DNA of 64,000 bases from Nocardia nova SH22a (lineage in GTDB: Bacteria; Actinomycetota; Actinomycetes; Mycobacteriales; Mycobacteriaceae): positions 3,844,001 through 3,908,000 of the forward strand of contig NZ_CP006850.1 of assembly GCF_000523235.1 (NCBI RefSeq). The letters run 5' to 3'. This document shows positions 1-18,933 of this stretch, in pieces (within the stretch, counting starts at the first letter, position 1; each line of letters begins with the position of its first letter). The notes under the pieces are model-generated. The model was not told the DNA's origin, ran no database searches, and worked only from the letters and a program-made list of their open reading frames with translations. Position numbers and translations under genes: made by a program.

Positions 1-9252
<9,252 letters not shown>

Positions 9253-9268
9253 TCACGAAAGGTGAACC

Positions 9269-10051
9269 ATGCCAGCCGATTTCCAGCAATTGAAAGTGGC
9301 GAACGACACGGTCGTCACCTGCACCAGTCCCGCCGAAGCCCACATGCTGTGGGGTGAGGCGACAGCGGCCGACGGCATGTACCGCCACGCCGCCACCCAC
9401 CTGAGTCCCGGAGACGTCATCCTCGACATCGGCGCCAATATCGGCCTCACCGCCATGATGTTCGCCCGGACCTGCCCGGGAATCCGGGTGATCGCCGCCG
9501 AGCCCGCGCCGAGGACCTTCCAGTGCCTGGTACGCAATATGGCGGCCCACGTCCCCGATGCGACGGCGCTCCAGACGGCGGTCGGCGCGCAGCCCGGCGT
9601 GGCGTCGTTCACCTGGTATCCGCGCGCGTCGGCCAATTCCGGCCTGTACGCCGACCGGACGGCGGACGACGAGGCGACGAAGACCTTCCTGCGCAACAGC
9701 GGCCTGGACGACACCTCGATCGAAACCATCACGGCCGGACTGCACGACGGCGAGCAGTTCGACGTCCGGGTCGACACCGTCTCGGCGATCCTGGACGACC
9801 ATGCGTCGAGCAGTGAGATCGGGCTGCTCAAGGTCGATGTCGAGCGAGCCGAAATGGATGTCCTGCACGGCATCGCCGACACCGACTGGCCGCGCATCCG
9901 CGCCGTCGTCGCCGAGGTACACGACATCGACGGCCGGTTGTCACGGTTCTGCGAACTGCTGAGCACACACGGGCTGGTCCCACACCGGAGACAGGACGTG
10001 ACACTGCGGGGGACCGATCTGTACGAGGTCTACGCCGCCCGCGCGATGTAG
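9269..10051 (+). CDS. FkbM-family SAM-dependent methyltransferase
   Basis: 260-residue protein with the SAM-binding motif DIGANIG at residues 53-59 and a following acidic residue (AAEPAP), the pattern of FkbM-type methyltransferases, which methylate hydroxyl groups on natural products or sugars. The ATG lies 16 bp after the NRPS stop and has a GAAAGGTG ribosome site, so it is very probably co-transcribed with the NRPS and acts as a tailoring enzyme for the peptide. The acceptor position cannot be told from sequence. Confidence 0.85.
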   Translation: MPADFQQLKVANDTVVTCTSPAEAHMLWGEATAADGMYRHAATHLSPGDVILDIGANIGLTAMMFARTCPGIRVIAAEPAPRTFQCLVRNMAAHVPDATALQTAVGAQPGVASFTWYPRASANSGLYADRTADDEATKTFLRNSGLDDTSIETITAGLHDGEQFDVRVDTVSAILDDHASSSEIGLLKVDVERAEMDVLHGIADTDWPRIRAVVAEVHDIDGRLSRFCELLSTHGLVPHRRQDVTLRGTDLYEVYAARAM

Positions 10052-10070
10052 ATTCTCGGGGTGCGTCCGG

Positions 10071-11444
10071 TCATGACGGCGGCGAGACCCTCGGATGGTC
10101 CCCGGCGCCGTCCACGACCTCCGGAATCCGCAGCGGGTCATCGACGATCCCGTCCGGATCACAACGGCCGGAAGCGAACTCGGCCGGTGTCCCGTCACCG
10201 GCCGTGTTCCCGCCGCGCCCGGCGATCCATCCGCACAGACCGAGCGGGACCATCGACACCAGCAGCACCGCCAGCGGAACGGTCCAGGATCCGGTCGCGC
10301 CGTGCAGGGCCGCGGTGGCGACAGGGCCGATCGCGGCGATCAGATAGCCCACGGACTGGGCCATCGCCGACAGGCTCGTGGTGATCGACGCCGACGCGGC
10401 ACGCAGATTCACCAAGGTCAGCGCGAGCGACAGCTGGCCGCCCTGCCCCAGGCCCAGCAGGACCGCCCACAGGACGGGCTCGCCGCCGCCGGAGAGCACA
10501 CCGGCGAGCCCGACGACCGAGAGGGCCACCACCGCGCAGGCGAGGACGCTCTGATTCCGCAGCCGCGCGGCGATGATCGGCACGGTCAGTGCGGTGGCGA
10601 TGCTGGCGACGCTCAATGTCGTGAGGAGCAGCCCGGCGTGTTCGGCGGTGAGATGACGGTCGCGGTAGATGGTGGGCAGCCAGGCGATCAGCGAATAGGC
10701 CAGCATCGACTGGATTCCCATGAATCCGGTGATCGCCCAGGCGATCGGGGAGCGCAGCACCTCCGGCCGCCATCCCGGCGCCGAGACGGCGACTCCCTGC
10801 CGATGGAAGCGGCGGTGCCGGGCGGCGACGACTCCCAGCGCCGCCACGGCGACGGCCGCGGGAGCGGCCCACGCGAGCAGGGTGAGCCGCCAGCTGTGCA
10901 GCAGATCCGTGTCGAGCGGAACACTCGCCCCGGAGGCGATTCCGGCGCTGGCGCTGACCAGCGCGGTCAGCAGACCGGTCATCACGCCGATGCGGTGCGG
11001 GAACAGCAGCCGTACCAGCACGGGCCCCAGCACATTGGCCACGGCGATCCCGGCCCCGGCGATCAACGTCCCGAACAGCAGTGCGGGCCACAGCGGGATC
11101 CCGCGCAACGCGGTGCCCACGGCCACGAGTGCCAGACAACCGGTGAGAACCATCGGGACGGTCCAGCGGCGTACGGTACGCGCGGCGAGCGGGCCGAACA
11201 GGCCGAGGCAGACCACGGGCCCGGTGGTCAGCAGGGCGGCACTGCCCGAACCGAGCCCGTAGTCCCGGCGAATCTCGGCGAGAAGCGGTGAGGCACTGCC
11301 GAATACGAGCCTGAGATCGAGTCCCAGCAGCACCACTGCCGCGACGGCGACACCGGCGCCGACCGCCCGCAACGGCGCGAGCAGGTCGTCATCGGCGACC
11401 GCATCCCCCGGCCCGGTGACGAGCTTCCCATCCGTATGACCCAT
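10071..11444 (-). CDS. MFS transporter, CynX/NimT-like
   Basis: 457-residue polytopic membrane protein with about 12 hydrophobic segments. The N-terminal part (LRLVFGSASPLLAEIRRDYG) has the pattern of the CynX/NimT (cyanate/nitroimidazole) branch of the major facilitator superfamily. The gene is convergent with the methyltransferase, 19 bp tail to tail, and no clear terminator hairpin separates them. Substrate unknown; it may export the NRPS product, but the family also imports small anions. A 37-bp piece near-identical to its codons for GAGVAVAAVVLLG recurs at 36611-36648. Confidence 0.85.
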   Translation of the reverse strand: MGHTDGKLVTGPGDAVADDDLLAPLRAVGAGVAVAAVVLLGLDLRLVFGSASPLLAEIRRDYGLGSGSAALLTTGPVVCLGLFGPLAARTVRRWTVPMVLTGCLALVAVGTALRGIPLWPALLFGTLIAGAGIAVANVLGPVLVRLLFPHRIGVMTGLLTALVSASAGIASGASVPLDTDLLHSWRLTLLAWAAPAAVAVAALGVVAARHRRFHRQGVAVSAPGWRPEVLRSPIAWAITGFMGIQSMLAYSLIAWLPTIYRDRHLTAEHAGLLLTTLSVASIATALTVPIIAARLRNQSVLACAVVALSVVGLAGVLSGGGEPVLWAVLLGLGQGGQLSLALTLVNLRAASASITTSLSAMAQSVGYLIAAIGPVATAALHGATGSWTVPLAVLLVSMVPLGLCGWIAGRGGNTAGDGTPAEFASGRCDPDGIVDDPLRIPEVVDGAGDHPRVSPPS

Positions 11445-11498
11445 GAGGCAATTGTAGGCACCTCACAGGTAATACGCTGGACTCCGGTAGGTCCGCAC

Positions 11499-12680
11499 TC
11501 ATGGTTGCGTTCGCCGGTGGGGCACGTGGGGGGACGGGTGGTGTCGCGTTTCGCCCGGGGGAAGGCCGAGGGCCGAGCGGTCGCACGCGGTGGTGAGATC
11601 GGTCGCGGTGATCAGGCCGGACAACCGGCCGGACGGGTCGACGACGGCGACGGCGTCGAGGCGGGGCCGTAGCACGACCCGGGTGGCGACATCGGCGAGC
11701 AGTTCGTCCTGCCCGGCGATCGCAGCCGGTCGCAGCGCCCTCGCCACCGAGTGCGCGGTGGTGGCCGCACGCGCCGGTGCCGCGGTCTTGGTCAGATCCG
11801 ACCAGGCCAGAACCCCGGTCGGGTGACCGGAGGCATCGACGACGGGGAACACCCGGTAACCGGTGTACGGCGCATCCGAGGCCAGCAGTTGCGCGATCGT
11901 CCAATCGCCCGGCACCGCCATCGGATTGCGGGACATGACGTCGCGAACCGTGGTGGCGCCCAATCGATGTCGCAGCCCGGCGACGGCGAGCTCGCTGTTG
12001 GCGGCGGTCTGCAGGAACCAGCCGAGCAGGATCAGCCACAGCCCGCCCAGCTGGCGGAACACGATCACGTCGAGCGCTCCGAGTACGACCAGCACCGTGC
12101 CGAGCAGCCGTCCGCTGCGGGCGGCGATCGTGGCGGCCCGCAGCCGATCACCGGTACGCCACCACACGATCGCGCGCAGCACCCGGCCGCCGTCCAGAGG
12201 CGCCGCCGGGAGCAGATTGAACAGCGCCAGCACGATATTCATCACCGCCAGCCAGGCCAAGGCGGCGGTCACCGCACTGCCCGGCCACACCGCGTCGGCG
12301 GCCGCGGTCGCCGCGGCGAAGACGACGCCCAGCACGAAGCTGGTGGCCGGTCCGGCGATCGCGATCCGGAAATCGGCGCCCGCGTCACGCGGTTCGTCGC
12401 GGAGTTCGGACGTGCCGCCCAGCATCCACAGCACGATGCGTTCGACCCGCACGCCGCGACGGCGGGCGACGATCGAATGGGCCAGTTCGTGCGCGACCAG
12501 GCACACGAGCAGAGCCAGTGCGGCACAGACCGCTACGGGCCACACGAATGCCGCGCTGCCGGTGCCACGCAGTTGCAGGCCCAGTATCCACGCGAACAGT
12601 GCGACGGTGCCCAGCACCGACCAGTGCGCGCCGATGCGTATACCGGCGATCCGGCCCAGCGGAATCGTCTCCTGAAACAT
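11499..12680 (-). CDS. Site-2 zinc metalloprotease with CBS domains, Rip3-like
   Basis: 393 residues. The zinc motif HELAH is at residues 64-68 and the third-ligand motif NLLPAAPLDGG at about 155-165, both within hydrophobic segments, followed by two CBS domains (about 240-370). This is the architecture of M. tuberculosis Rip3 (Rv2625c), a DosR-regulon intramembrane protease that cleaves membrane-bound regulators. GAGGGA lies 5 bp before the ATG. A DosR-like box is at 12786-12799, upstream. Substrate unknown. Confidence 0.88.
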   Translation of the reverse strand: MFQETIPLGRIAGIRIGAHWSVLGTVALFAWILGLQLRGTGSAAFVWPVAVCAALALLVCLVAHELAHSIVARRRGVRVERIVLWMLGGTSELRDEPRDAGADFRIAIAGPATSFVLGVVFAAATAAADAVWPGSAVTAALAWLAVMNIVLALFNLLPAAPLDGGRVLRAIVWWRTGDRLRAATIAARSGRLLGTVLVVLGALDVIVFRQLGGLWLILLGWFLQTAANSELAVAGLRHRLGATTVRDVMSRNPMAVPGDWTIAQLLASDAPYTGYRVFPVVDASGHPTGVLAWSDLTKTAAPARAATTAHSVARALRPAAIAGQDELLADVATRVVLRPRLDAVAVVDPSGRLSGLITATDLTTACDRSALGLPPGETRHHPSPHVPHRRTQP

Positions 12681-12781
12681 CCGGTTCCCTCGTTCCCACG
12701 CCGCAGGCCAAGGTGGGGCGTGCGCCTACCGCCGAGTCTGCGCCCGTGCAGCGGCCCGCAGGAGGGGCGAGATTCCCACGG

Positions 12782-13522
12782 TCACGGGACCTTCGGCCCG
12801 CCCGGCATCGCGTCCGGCCGGTCGGCGAGCCGCTCGTCGACGGCGGCGCAACGCCGCAGAACATCGTGTGCCACCTCGAGCAGCGGGCGTTCGGCCGCGA
12901 ACGCGACCGCGCGCAGCCGCAGCAGCGCCCACTCGAGGGGGATGCCGAGCTTGGCGGCGACCAAGCCGATCGCGACATTGACATCGCGATAGGTCGTTGT
13001 CAGGTCGACCTCGCCCGGCGTGCGGCGGACGAGATCCTCGAGCAGGGTGTAGCTGATCGCGTCGGCCAGCAGCATGGCATCGGCCTCCACCCGCACCGCC
13101 AGCTCATCGGGCCGGTACCGGTAGAGGGTGAAGGCACCGATCCGGATGCCGCCGACACGCAGGGGCAGCGCCGACACGGCGCCGACGCCGAGCCTGCCCG
13201 CCGCGTGCGCGAACATCGGCCATGCTTCGAAACCCGTGGGCCCGCAGGCGATCCGGACCGGGCGACCGCTGCCGAACGCCACGAAGCCGGGTCCGTCACC
13301 GGCCACCGCCTGTGCGTGTTCGATTCGTTCGGCGACGGAATCGCTGTAACCCGTGACCTCCACGCCCGCGCGGCCGCAGTGTATTGCGATCGCCACCGAG
13401 TCGACCCCGGTCAAGGCGTCCCGGCACGCGATACACACGCACTGCCCCCACTCCGCAGCGCTTCGAGGACGACCGACAGCGGTCATCGCCGCGTGCAGTC
13501 GCCCTTCTGATCGTTCGTCCAC
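12782..13522 (-). CDS. GAF-ANTAR domain regulator
   Basis: About 246 residues. The N-terminal half contains a cysteine pair (CVCIAC) and a GAF-like sensory domain. The C-terminal 55 residues (DVNVAIGLVAAKLGIP ... LEVAHDVLRR) have the ANTAR pattern, an RNA-binding antitermination module. GTG at 13522 follows AGAAAGGGG but with short spacing; ATG at 13486 is an alternative. The gene probably forms a unit with the Rip3-like gene 102 bp downstream. Two DosR-like boxes lie 135-172 bp upstream, so it may be an RNA-level stress regulator. The signal sensed is unknown. Confidence 0.72.
   Translation of the reverse strand: MDERSEGRLHAAMTAVGRPRSAAEWGQCVCIACRDALTGVDSVAIAIHCGRAGVEVTGYSDSVAERIEHAQAVAGDGPGFVAFGSGRPVRIACGPTGFEAWPMFAHAAGRLGVGAVSALPLRVGGIRIGAFTLYRYRPDELAVRVEADAMLLADAISYTLLEDLVRRTPGEVDLTTTYRDVNVAIGLVAAKLGIPLEWALLRLRAVAFAAERPLLEVAHDVLRRCAAVDERLADRPDAMPGGPKVP
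12786..12799 (-). promoter_or_regulatory. DosR-like box upstream of the Rip3-like gene
   Basis: The 14-mer GGGACCTTCGGCCC matches the core GGGAC-N4-G(T/G)CCC of the mycobacterial DosR box. It lies about 105 bp before the protease start, inside the 3' end of the GAF-ANTAR gene. Function is inferred from the recurrence of such boxes before stress genes in this window. Confidence 0.5.
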
Positions 13523-13656
13523 GGGCCCCTTTCTAGATCGGCGCGGTACCTGTCGTCGCGGAATCGCGGAATCCGGCAAGCCGGGGAGTGAAGGCATTCG
13601 CTCCCGGACACCGGCGGCACCCGCGAGAGGTCGCGGAATCGGAAGTGCGGGCGGTG

Positions 13657-13694
13657 AGGACGAAGGTCCCGCGCCCCGGGCGGCCGAAGGTCCG
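13657..13694 (-). promoter_or_regulatory. Pair of DosR-like boxes, 24 bp apart
   Basis: AGGACGAAGGTCCC at 13657-13670 and CGGCCGAAGGTCCG at 13681-13694. Starts are exactly 24 bp apart, as in the pair at 37943/37967, and the 29 bases 13680-13708 are identical to 37966-37994. It sits upstream of the leftward GAF-ANTAR gene. Confidence 0.55.
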
Positions 13695-13773
13695 CGTCGG
13701 CGACGACCAGCGGACCTTGTGTTCCGCGCTTGAAATCCGTTGCGTAATTGTAGGATTCGGCGGTGGCGAGGAC

Positions 13774-14672
13774 ATGGCGGCCGAGGTCGGGCCCGGATTT
13801 GGTGGTGACCGAGGCGCAGCGGCAGGAGTTGGTGCGGGGTGCGCGGGCGGCGACGCAAGCGTATGCGTTGCGGTGCCGGATCGTGCTGGCCTGCGCCGAG
13901 CCGGGCGCGTTCAACACCCATGTGGCCGCGCGGGTGGGCGTGTCGGCGATGACGGTGCGGTGCAGCAGGTGGTCGAGTTGACTCTCGAGCAGGTTCCATC
14001 CGATGCCACGCACTGGTCGAGGTCCTCGATGGCAGAACGGACCGGGCTGTCGAAATCGACGGTCGGGCGGATCTGGCGACGGTTCGAGCTGAAACCGCAT
14101 CTGAGCGATGGCTTCAAGATCTCGGCCGATCCGATGTTCGTGGAGAAAGTCGTGGATGTCGTTGGTCTGTACCATAATCCGCCCGACCGAGCCGTCGTGT
14201 TGTGTGTGGACGAGAAGTCGCAGATCCAGGCCCTGGACCGGGCGCAGCCGGTGTTGCTGATGATGCCGGGCATGCCCGAACGCCGCACCCACGACCACGC
14301 CCGGCCCGGCACGACCAGCCTGTTCGCCGCGTTCAACATCGCCGATGGCACCGTGATCGGCGAACTACACCGCCGCCACCGCGCAACCGAGTTCCGCAAG
14401 TTCCTGACCAGCATCGACAAGACAGTGCCCGCCGAACTGGATGCGCACGTGATCTGCGACAACTACGCCACCCACAAGACCCCACTGGTCCAGCAATGGC
14501 TCGCCGCGCACCCACGATTCCACGTGCACTTCACCCCGACCGGGTCCTCCTGGCTCAACTAGGTCGAACGCTGGTCCGGGCTCCTCACCCAGCAACTCCT
14601 ACGCCGCAGCGTCCACAAAAGCGTTGCGGCACTGGAGAAAGACGTCCGCAACTGGGTCGACCAGCGGAACAC
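13774..14672 (+). pseudogene. Decayed IS630-family transposase
   Basis: Translating across frames gives a recognisable IS630-type transposase. The N-terminal helix-turn-helix part (RPRSGPDLVVTEAQRQELV ... VAARVGVSAMTV) runs to about 13963. Some 35 residues are then missing and the frame changes. It continues as DATHWSRSSMAERTGLSKSTVGRIWRRF and the DDE core: CVDEKSQIQALDR (first Asp), DNYATHK (second Asp). A TAG at 14560 interrupts SSWLN-VERW, and the reading ends near KDVRNWVDQRNT without the usual C-terminus. It therefore carries an internal deletion, a stop and a 3' truncation and cannot move on its own. It marks the left edge of the island. Confidence 0.85.
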
Positions 14673-14680
14673 TAGCCGTG

Positions 14681-14905
14681 TCAACTCGACGGTCCGGTCG
14701 AACTCCTCGCCACCGGAGGTCGAGACGGTGAATCGGGTGGTATTCCGCGCTCGCGGGCTTCCTCGAGGGTCAGTTCCCTCGGCCGGTCGCTGAGCTTCGT
14801 GGCCAGGTCACGGTCGCTGATGCCCTCCGGGCTCGGGCCGACAACGTGGAGCAAAGTGGCCCAGTCCATTTCGAGATGATCGGTGGTCTGCATCGCCTCG
14901 GTCAT
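14681..14905 (-). CDS. Small hypothetical protein
   Basis: A 74-residue frame beginning MTEAMQTTDHLEMDWATLL, acidic and probably helical in the middle (SDRDLATKLSDRPRELTLEEARERG). I do not recognise it. The last codons run towards the transposase remnant, so the C-terminus may be artificial. There is no strong ribosome site. It may be a genuine small protein or a remnant. Confidence 0.3.
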   Translation of the reverse strand: MTEAMQTTDHLEMDWATLLHVVGPSPEGISDRDLATKLSDRPRELTLEEARERGIPPDSPSRPPVARSSTGPSS

Positions 14906-15005
14906 ACGCCACGAGCAGTAATAAGGACCGGTGCAATGGAATCGGTGTAGGCAATGCCCCGCGCATGTCCGCGCCGACCACTGCAACGCGGAACCCCATC
15001 GCCCT

Positions 15006-16043
15006 TCAAAGCAGGCTCCTCCGGAAAACCATCGTCGCCGATCCTTGCGTGATGTCGACGGTATATACCTCTAGTTCCGCCGAATCGGTTGTCAATTCTA
15101 ATGCCATAAACCCAAGATCTGAATGGTTCTGGAAGATCGCGGGGTTGCTTCCAGGGCTTGTCGTATGTGCAGATTTCGCCCCTGCCCCAGAAACTATTTG
15201 TCGCGTGCCCATCGACGCCGCAGACGGCTCCAATACTTGAAGCGTGTGATCGTGCCCCGATAAAATAAGCTGACATCGCCCGAGAACATGTCTCTCAAAG
15301 AATAGCTTGACCTCGCGGCCGTTCACTATATCTATGGGCGAGCCTTCATACTCGCCAGCATTTCCGTGTGGCCCGTTGCTGAGATACGGGTGGTGGGTGC
15401 ACGCGACTTTGAATTGCGCTGGCGATTGAGCAAGAGCGTCGTTCAACCAGGCGGCTTGTTCGGTCATGAATTGTCCATTCGATGACCAGTACGGTATCAG
15501 TGGGGGTGGCTGGTACACAGCGAGCGGATTCAAGTCGAGGATAAAGAATTCCACAAGCGGATCGACTTCCGGAATACGTACTGAGTAGTAACGCGATGGC
15601 ATGTGCCACCGCGTAGAGCGTGAGTGATACCTCACTTCGCGATCCCCTCGGAGCAGCCACGCGCCATCACCGGGGATCAGTGCGCTGTTATCATGGTTTC
15701 CTTGCACCATCATCCACGGAAAATCCAGACCATGATACGGATTCTCGAACTTTGCGTAAAATTGAGAATCGTCGTCTGACCACGGGCCGTAATCATACAA
15801 GTTGTCACCCAGCCCGAGGGCACATGAGAAAGGCCTATCGTTATGGAGTGCGCGAGCTGCGTCAGCCACCCTCCATTGGGGCAGCGCTCCGGTGCCGGAA
15901 TCACCGAGCACAAGGATGCGCAGGTGGTGCGTCGCCGGAAACGGAGACTTGGTGCCATGCGGAACGGCATGAGCTTTACCCATCACCGCCGTCACGGAGG
16001 CCCCCGCAGCTCCCGCCAGGAAACTTCTGCGGTTTCCGTACAT
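15006..16043 (-). CDS. Tat-exported metallophosphoesterase, purple acid phosphatase-like
   Basis: 345 residues. The N-terminus NRRSFLAGAAGASVTAVMGKAHA has a twin-arginine motif (RRSFL) and a cleavable signal, so the protein is probably folded in the cytoplasm and exported. Calcineurin-type metal motifs are in order: GDSGTG (47-52), GDNLYDYG (79-86), GNHD (115-118), THHPY and GHDH. This is the layout of TRAP/purple-acid-phosphatase-type enzymes, which hydrolyse phosphomonoesters. Base composition is visibly lower in GC than in the NRPS region. It could dephosphorylate a pathway intermediate outside the cell or be unrelated cargo of the island. Confidence 0.82.
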   Translation of the reverse strand: MYGNRRSFLAGAAGASVTAVMGKAHAVPHGTKSPFPATHHLRILVLGDSGTGALPQWRVADAARALHNDRPFSCALGLGDNLYDYGPWSDDDSQFYAKFENPYHGLDFPWMMVQGNHDNSALIPGDGAWLLRGDREVRYHSRSTRWHMPSRYYSVRIPEVDPLVEFFILDLNPLAVYQPPPLIPYWSSNGQFMTEQAAWLNDALAQSPAQFKVACTHHPYLSNGPHGNAGEYEGSPIDIVNGREVKLFFERHVLGRCQLILSGHDHTLQVLEPSAASMGTRQIVSGAGAKSAHTTSPGSNPAIFQNHSDLGFMALELTTDSAELEVYTVDITQGSATMVFRRSLL

Positions 16044-16857
16044 TTTCCCCTGTCCTTCTGCCGCCTCCCCGATACTTCCACATCACAGCATCCCTTTCGA
16101 ATGAGATCAACTTCGTGCAACCGGTTGCTACCCTGCGGCGCAAGAACCCGGCGGTCATGGCGCGGGCTCCGCGCGGCTGGCCGCGAGGCTTTGTCTTCGC
16201 GGGGCCGGAGATTGGTTCACGAGCCGGCGGCGCAGTGTTAGCCTCGGGTGCCAGCCCTGGATCCGTGCTGCTGGGTCCTGACCAGTGGGCCAGTGGCGGC
16301 GCGAGCGATCTCACCTCAATGCTGTTCGCGTGAGCACGAGTCGGCGAGCAGCTCCGGAAGCTACCGCATCGCGGGGCCCGAACCGATTGCAGTTGTGCCA
16401 GAGGATGCTTTGCTGATGTTCTGGTTGCCACGGGACTGCGGGGAGCAGCACGCCTAGAAGCGCACATTGTGTCAGGATGCGGCGCCATCGGCAGCGGCCG
16501 CGATGCCCACACGCGATCCTTCTGCTCGCCAAGATGACGGCGTTCGTTCAACGACAGTGGGGCGATCTGAGCTGCCAGTTGCTCACTGGGGCAGGGTGTG
16601 TCGGGCTGTGGTCGCATCTGAGCAAGGCTCCGTGATTGCTCGTGAGTGCACTGCCTACACATGGTGACGCCGCGCGGCGGTGGGTAGGCTGAGGAAGTCA
16701 GCGGCCGTCGAAGTTCGCTGCGCCACACTATATGAATTAGTGGCGACAATCCGGCTTGACGTTGCTTCGGGGTCGCTATGTAGTCAGGGCACTCGGGCAT
16801 ATCGTCGGAGAAACCGACATCATTTGCTCGGTGTGGGCGGGGACGATAAGGGGGGTC
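16044..16857. other. 814-bp non-coding stretch
   Basis: Lies between the divergent phosphoesterase and ParB-like genes. Open frames here are short or antisense and have no ribosome sites or recognisable motifs. No tRNA, hairpin terminator or repeat was seen. It must contain the two divergent promoters, which I could not place. Confidence 0.4.
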
Positions 16858-17952
16858 ATGAAAGATCGTTCGGTCGTAGCATCCAAAGAGCAAGACGATT
16901 TGACGATTGATAAGTGGTTGGCACAATCGGCAAATGCGCCTATCGAGATAGTAGCCATATCGAAGATATTGCCCGGGCCTTCGCCGCGGACCGACACGGC
17001 AGGTCGAATTGAGCACGTTCGACTACTCGCCGAGGCGGGCAGCTCACTGCCACCAATTGTTGTACATCGCTCGTCGATGAAACTAATTGATGGTTCACAT
17101 CGGCTCGCGGCGGCGGGAATGCGTGGCGAAAGCGAAATCGCGGTCCGCTACTTCGACGGCAGTGAGAGCGATGCGTTTGTCTTAGCAGTGCGGTTGAACG
17201 TTGAGCACGGTCTGCCGTTATCGCTGGCAGACCGCAAAGCGGCGGCCGCTCGCCTCGTGACATCCAATCCGGACTGGTCAGACCGGCTCGTCGCAAGCAT
17301 CACGGGCCTCTCGCACAAGACTGTCGGATCCCAGCGTCGACGTGTAAGTGGGGAAAACACCCAGTTGCACGGCCGGATCGGTAAGGACGGCAAAGTTCGC
17401 CCGACCGAGGTCGCAGAGGGAAGGCAGCGCGCCGCACAGATCATTCGCAGCAACCCGACTGCCTCGCTCCGCGAGGTAGCGAAGATTGCCGGTATCTCGA
17501 CTGGAACAGTCCGAGATGTGCGCAGACGTCTTGAGAATTCGGCGGAGCTGAATATCGCCGACAGTCAAGGCGCTGCCAAACCGTCGGAGAGTGGGCGCAT
17601 GACATCTGGGCAAACATCTGCGCCTGCACGACCAACTCTCGTATCGGTAAGGCAGCGTAACACTGAAACAACGGCGTCGATCCAGGAAATGATTTTGCAA
17701 AATCTCCGGAATGATCCTGCGTTGCGTTTTACCGACCATGGCCGGTCGGTATTGCGGAGGTTGGCGACCACGGTTATGGACATAAAAGAATGGGAACATC
17801 TCCTGGCCGGGGCGCCTGAGCATTGCAAAGGAGCGCTCGCCAAACTGGCCCACGCAAATGCGGACTCATGGACCTCTCTCGCGCGCAGCCTGGAACAAAC
17901 GAGTTCTGAGATCGACTTAGGTGGGGAGGCCGAACGCCGACGACATTCCTAG
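16858..17952 (+). CDS. ParB/StrR-like transcriptional regulator
   Basis: 364 residues. The N-terminal half has the ParB/Srx-like pattern (EIVAISKILPGPSPR ... IVVHRSSMKLIDGSHRLAAAGMRG), and helix-turn-helix segments follow (ASITGLSHKTVGSQRRR; TASLREVAKIAGISTGTVRDVRRRLE). The same combination occurs in StrR, NovG and related cluster-specific activators of aminoglycoside and aminocoumarin pathways. The ATG follows GGGGGG closely; an upstream in-frame start at 16756 has no better site. It has no ParA partner and no parS-like sites were seen, so an activator of the neighbouring cluster is more likely than a chromosome-partition role. Confidence 0.72.
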   Translation: MKDRSVVASKEQDDLTIDKWLAQSANAPIEIVAISKILPGPSPRTDTAGRIEHVRLLAEAGSSLPPIVVHRSSMKLIDGSHRLAAAGMRGESEIAVRYFDGSESDAFVLAVRLNVEHGLPLSLADRKAAAARLVTSNPDWSDRLVASITGLSHKTVGSQRRRVSGENTQLHGRIGKDGKVRPTEVAEGRQRAAQIIRSNPTASLREVAKIAGISTGTVRDVRRRLENSAELNIADSQGAAKPSESGRMTSGQTSAPARPTLVSVRQRNTETTASIQEMILQNLRNDPALRFTDHGRSVLRRLATTVMDIKEWEHLLAGAPEHCKGALAKLAHANADSWTSLARSLEQTSSEIDLGGEAERRRHS

Positions 17953-18099
17953 GTGGCCGACGATCGAGCGGTCGGATGCCGAGCGTGTCCGAACCACCCG
18001 GTGGAAACGGCGGTCGATGCCCGGCCGCAGTGGAGACTCGGGGTCACGGCGGGCAAGGCAGGGGCTGAGCGAGTAGGAACGTCGCGATACAGTGTGCGC

Positions 18100-18774
18100 G
18101 TGACCTTGCTAACTTGGATTGAACGATTCAATAGTAGGCATCCATGGAGTCACAACGACTTCTACTGCAACTGGGTTGTCGATCAAGTTGCGACGAGTGG
18201 CGCGCGCAGCATCCTCGATATCGGTTGTGGCACCGGCAATCTGATCGAACGGCTGAAGGAATCCGGCCGATCGGTGACAGGGTTCGAGCCTGACACGGCC
18301 ACTGCGCGTCTTGCGATCTCGCGGTTCGCCGCCGACAAGGCCGTAGCCATCGAGCAGATCAGCTACGAAGAGCGCGATCGCGCACGCCGGTGGTCCGCCA
18401 TTACCCTGGTCGCCAGCCTGCATCATCTGCCCCTGACCGAAACCCTGCAGGACCTACGCTCTTCTTTGCTGCCGGGCGGACGGTTGGTGGTGATCGGCTG
18501 CTACCGCAGTAACAGCGGCATCGACCATGCCACTACTGCGCTGGCTGTGCCGTTGAATCTACTCATGGGGCTTATAAAGCATCCCCGGTCGGCTCACCGC
18601 ATTCCTGACGAAATGACCGCTCCGACAGCCGATCCGAAAGAGACTCTGCAGGAGATTCGCGCTGCCGCAGCTGAGCAGCTCCCCGGTGCAAGGATCCGCC
18701 GCCGCCTGTTCTGGCGGTACTCACTGGTGTACGACAAGCCTCTCGGCGACCAGCTGTCCAAGACGAACGGATAG
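18100..18774 (+). CDS. Class I SAM-dependent methyltransferase, TunM-like immunity candidate
   Basis: 224 residues from GTG 18100. SAM motif I is ILDIGCGTGNLIERL, and VASLHHLPLTETLQDLRSSLLPGGRLVVIG covers motifs II and III of the Methyltransf_11 type. It precedes the two ABC-exporter genes on the same strand. In the tunicamycin cluster TunM is a methyltransferase that, with the TunI/TunJ exporter, gives self-protection; I infer the same here from context, not from sequence identity. The frame is open further upstream to 17953, but that part lacks family features. Confidence 0.72.
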   Translation: MTLLTWIERFNSRHPWSHNDFYCNWVVDQVATSGARSILDIGCGTGNLIERLKESGRSVTGFEPDTATARLAISRFAADKAVAIEQISYEERDRARRWSAITLVASLHHLPLTETLQDLRSSLLPGGRLVVIGCYRSNSGIDHATTALAVPLNLLMGLIKHPRSAHRIPDEMTAPTADPKETLQEIRAAAAEQLPGARIRRRLFWRYSLVYDKPLGDQLSKTNG

Positions 18775-18933
18775 CGCTGAAAACGCATGCCTTATAGCTT
18801 GGGTTGCGTCGATACGCGTGGTGACTCAAGCCCGGGTCGAATCTAGCGAGGTTTCGCCGACAGCCGCGTTAGAGCAGGCAGGTAGGTGGCTGGAGCGCGA
18901 TCGCTAGAAACTGAGCGGAGGGAGCGTTGCGCG

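Noticed and set aside
12704..12717. Extra DosR-like box close to the Rip3-like start
   Set aside because: CAGGCCAAGGTGGG misses several core bases and was not kept as a feature.
15976..17016. 346-codon minus-strand frame across the phosphoesterase-ParB gap
   Set aside because: It overlaps the start of two better supported genes, has no recognisable domain and an atypical composition.
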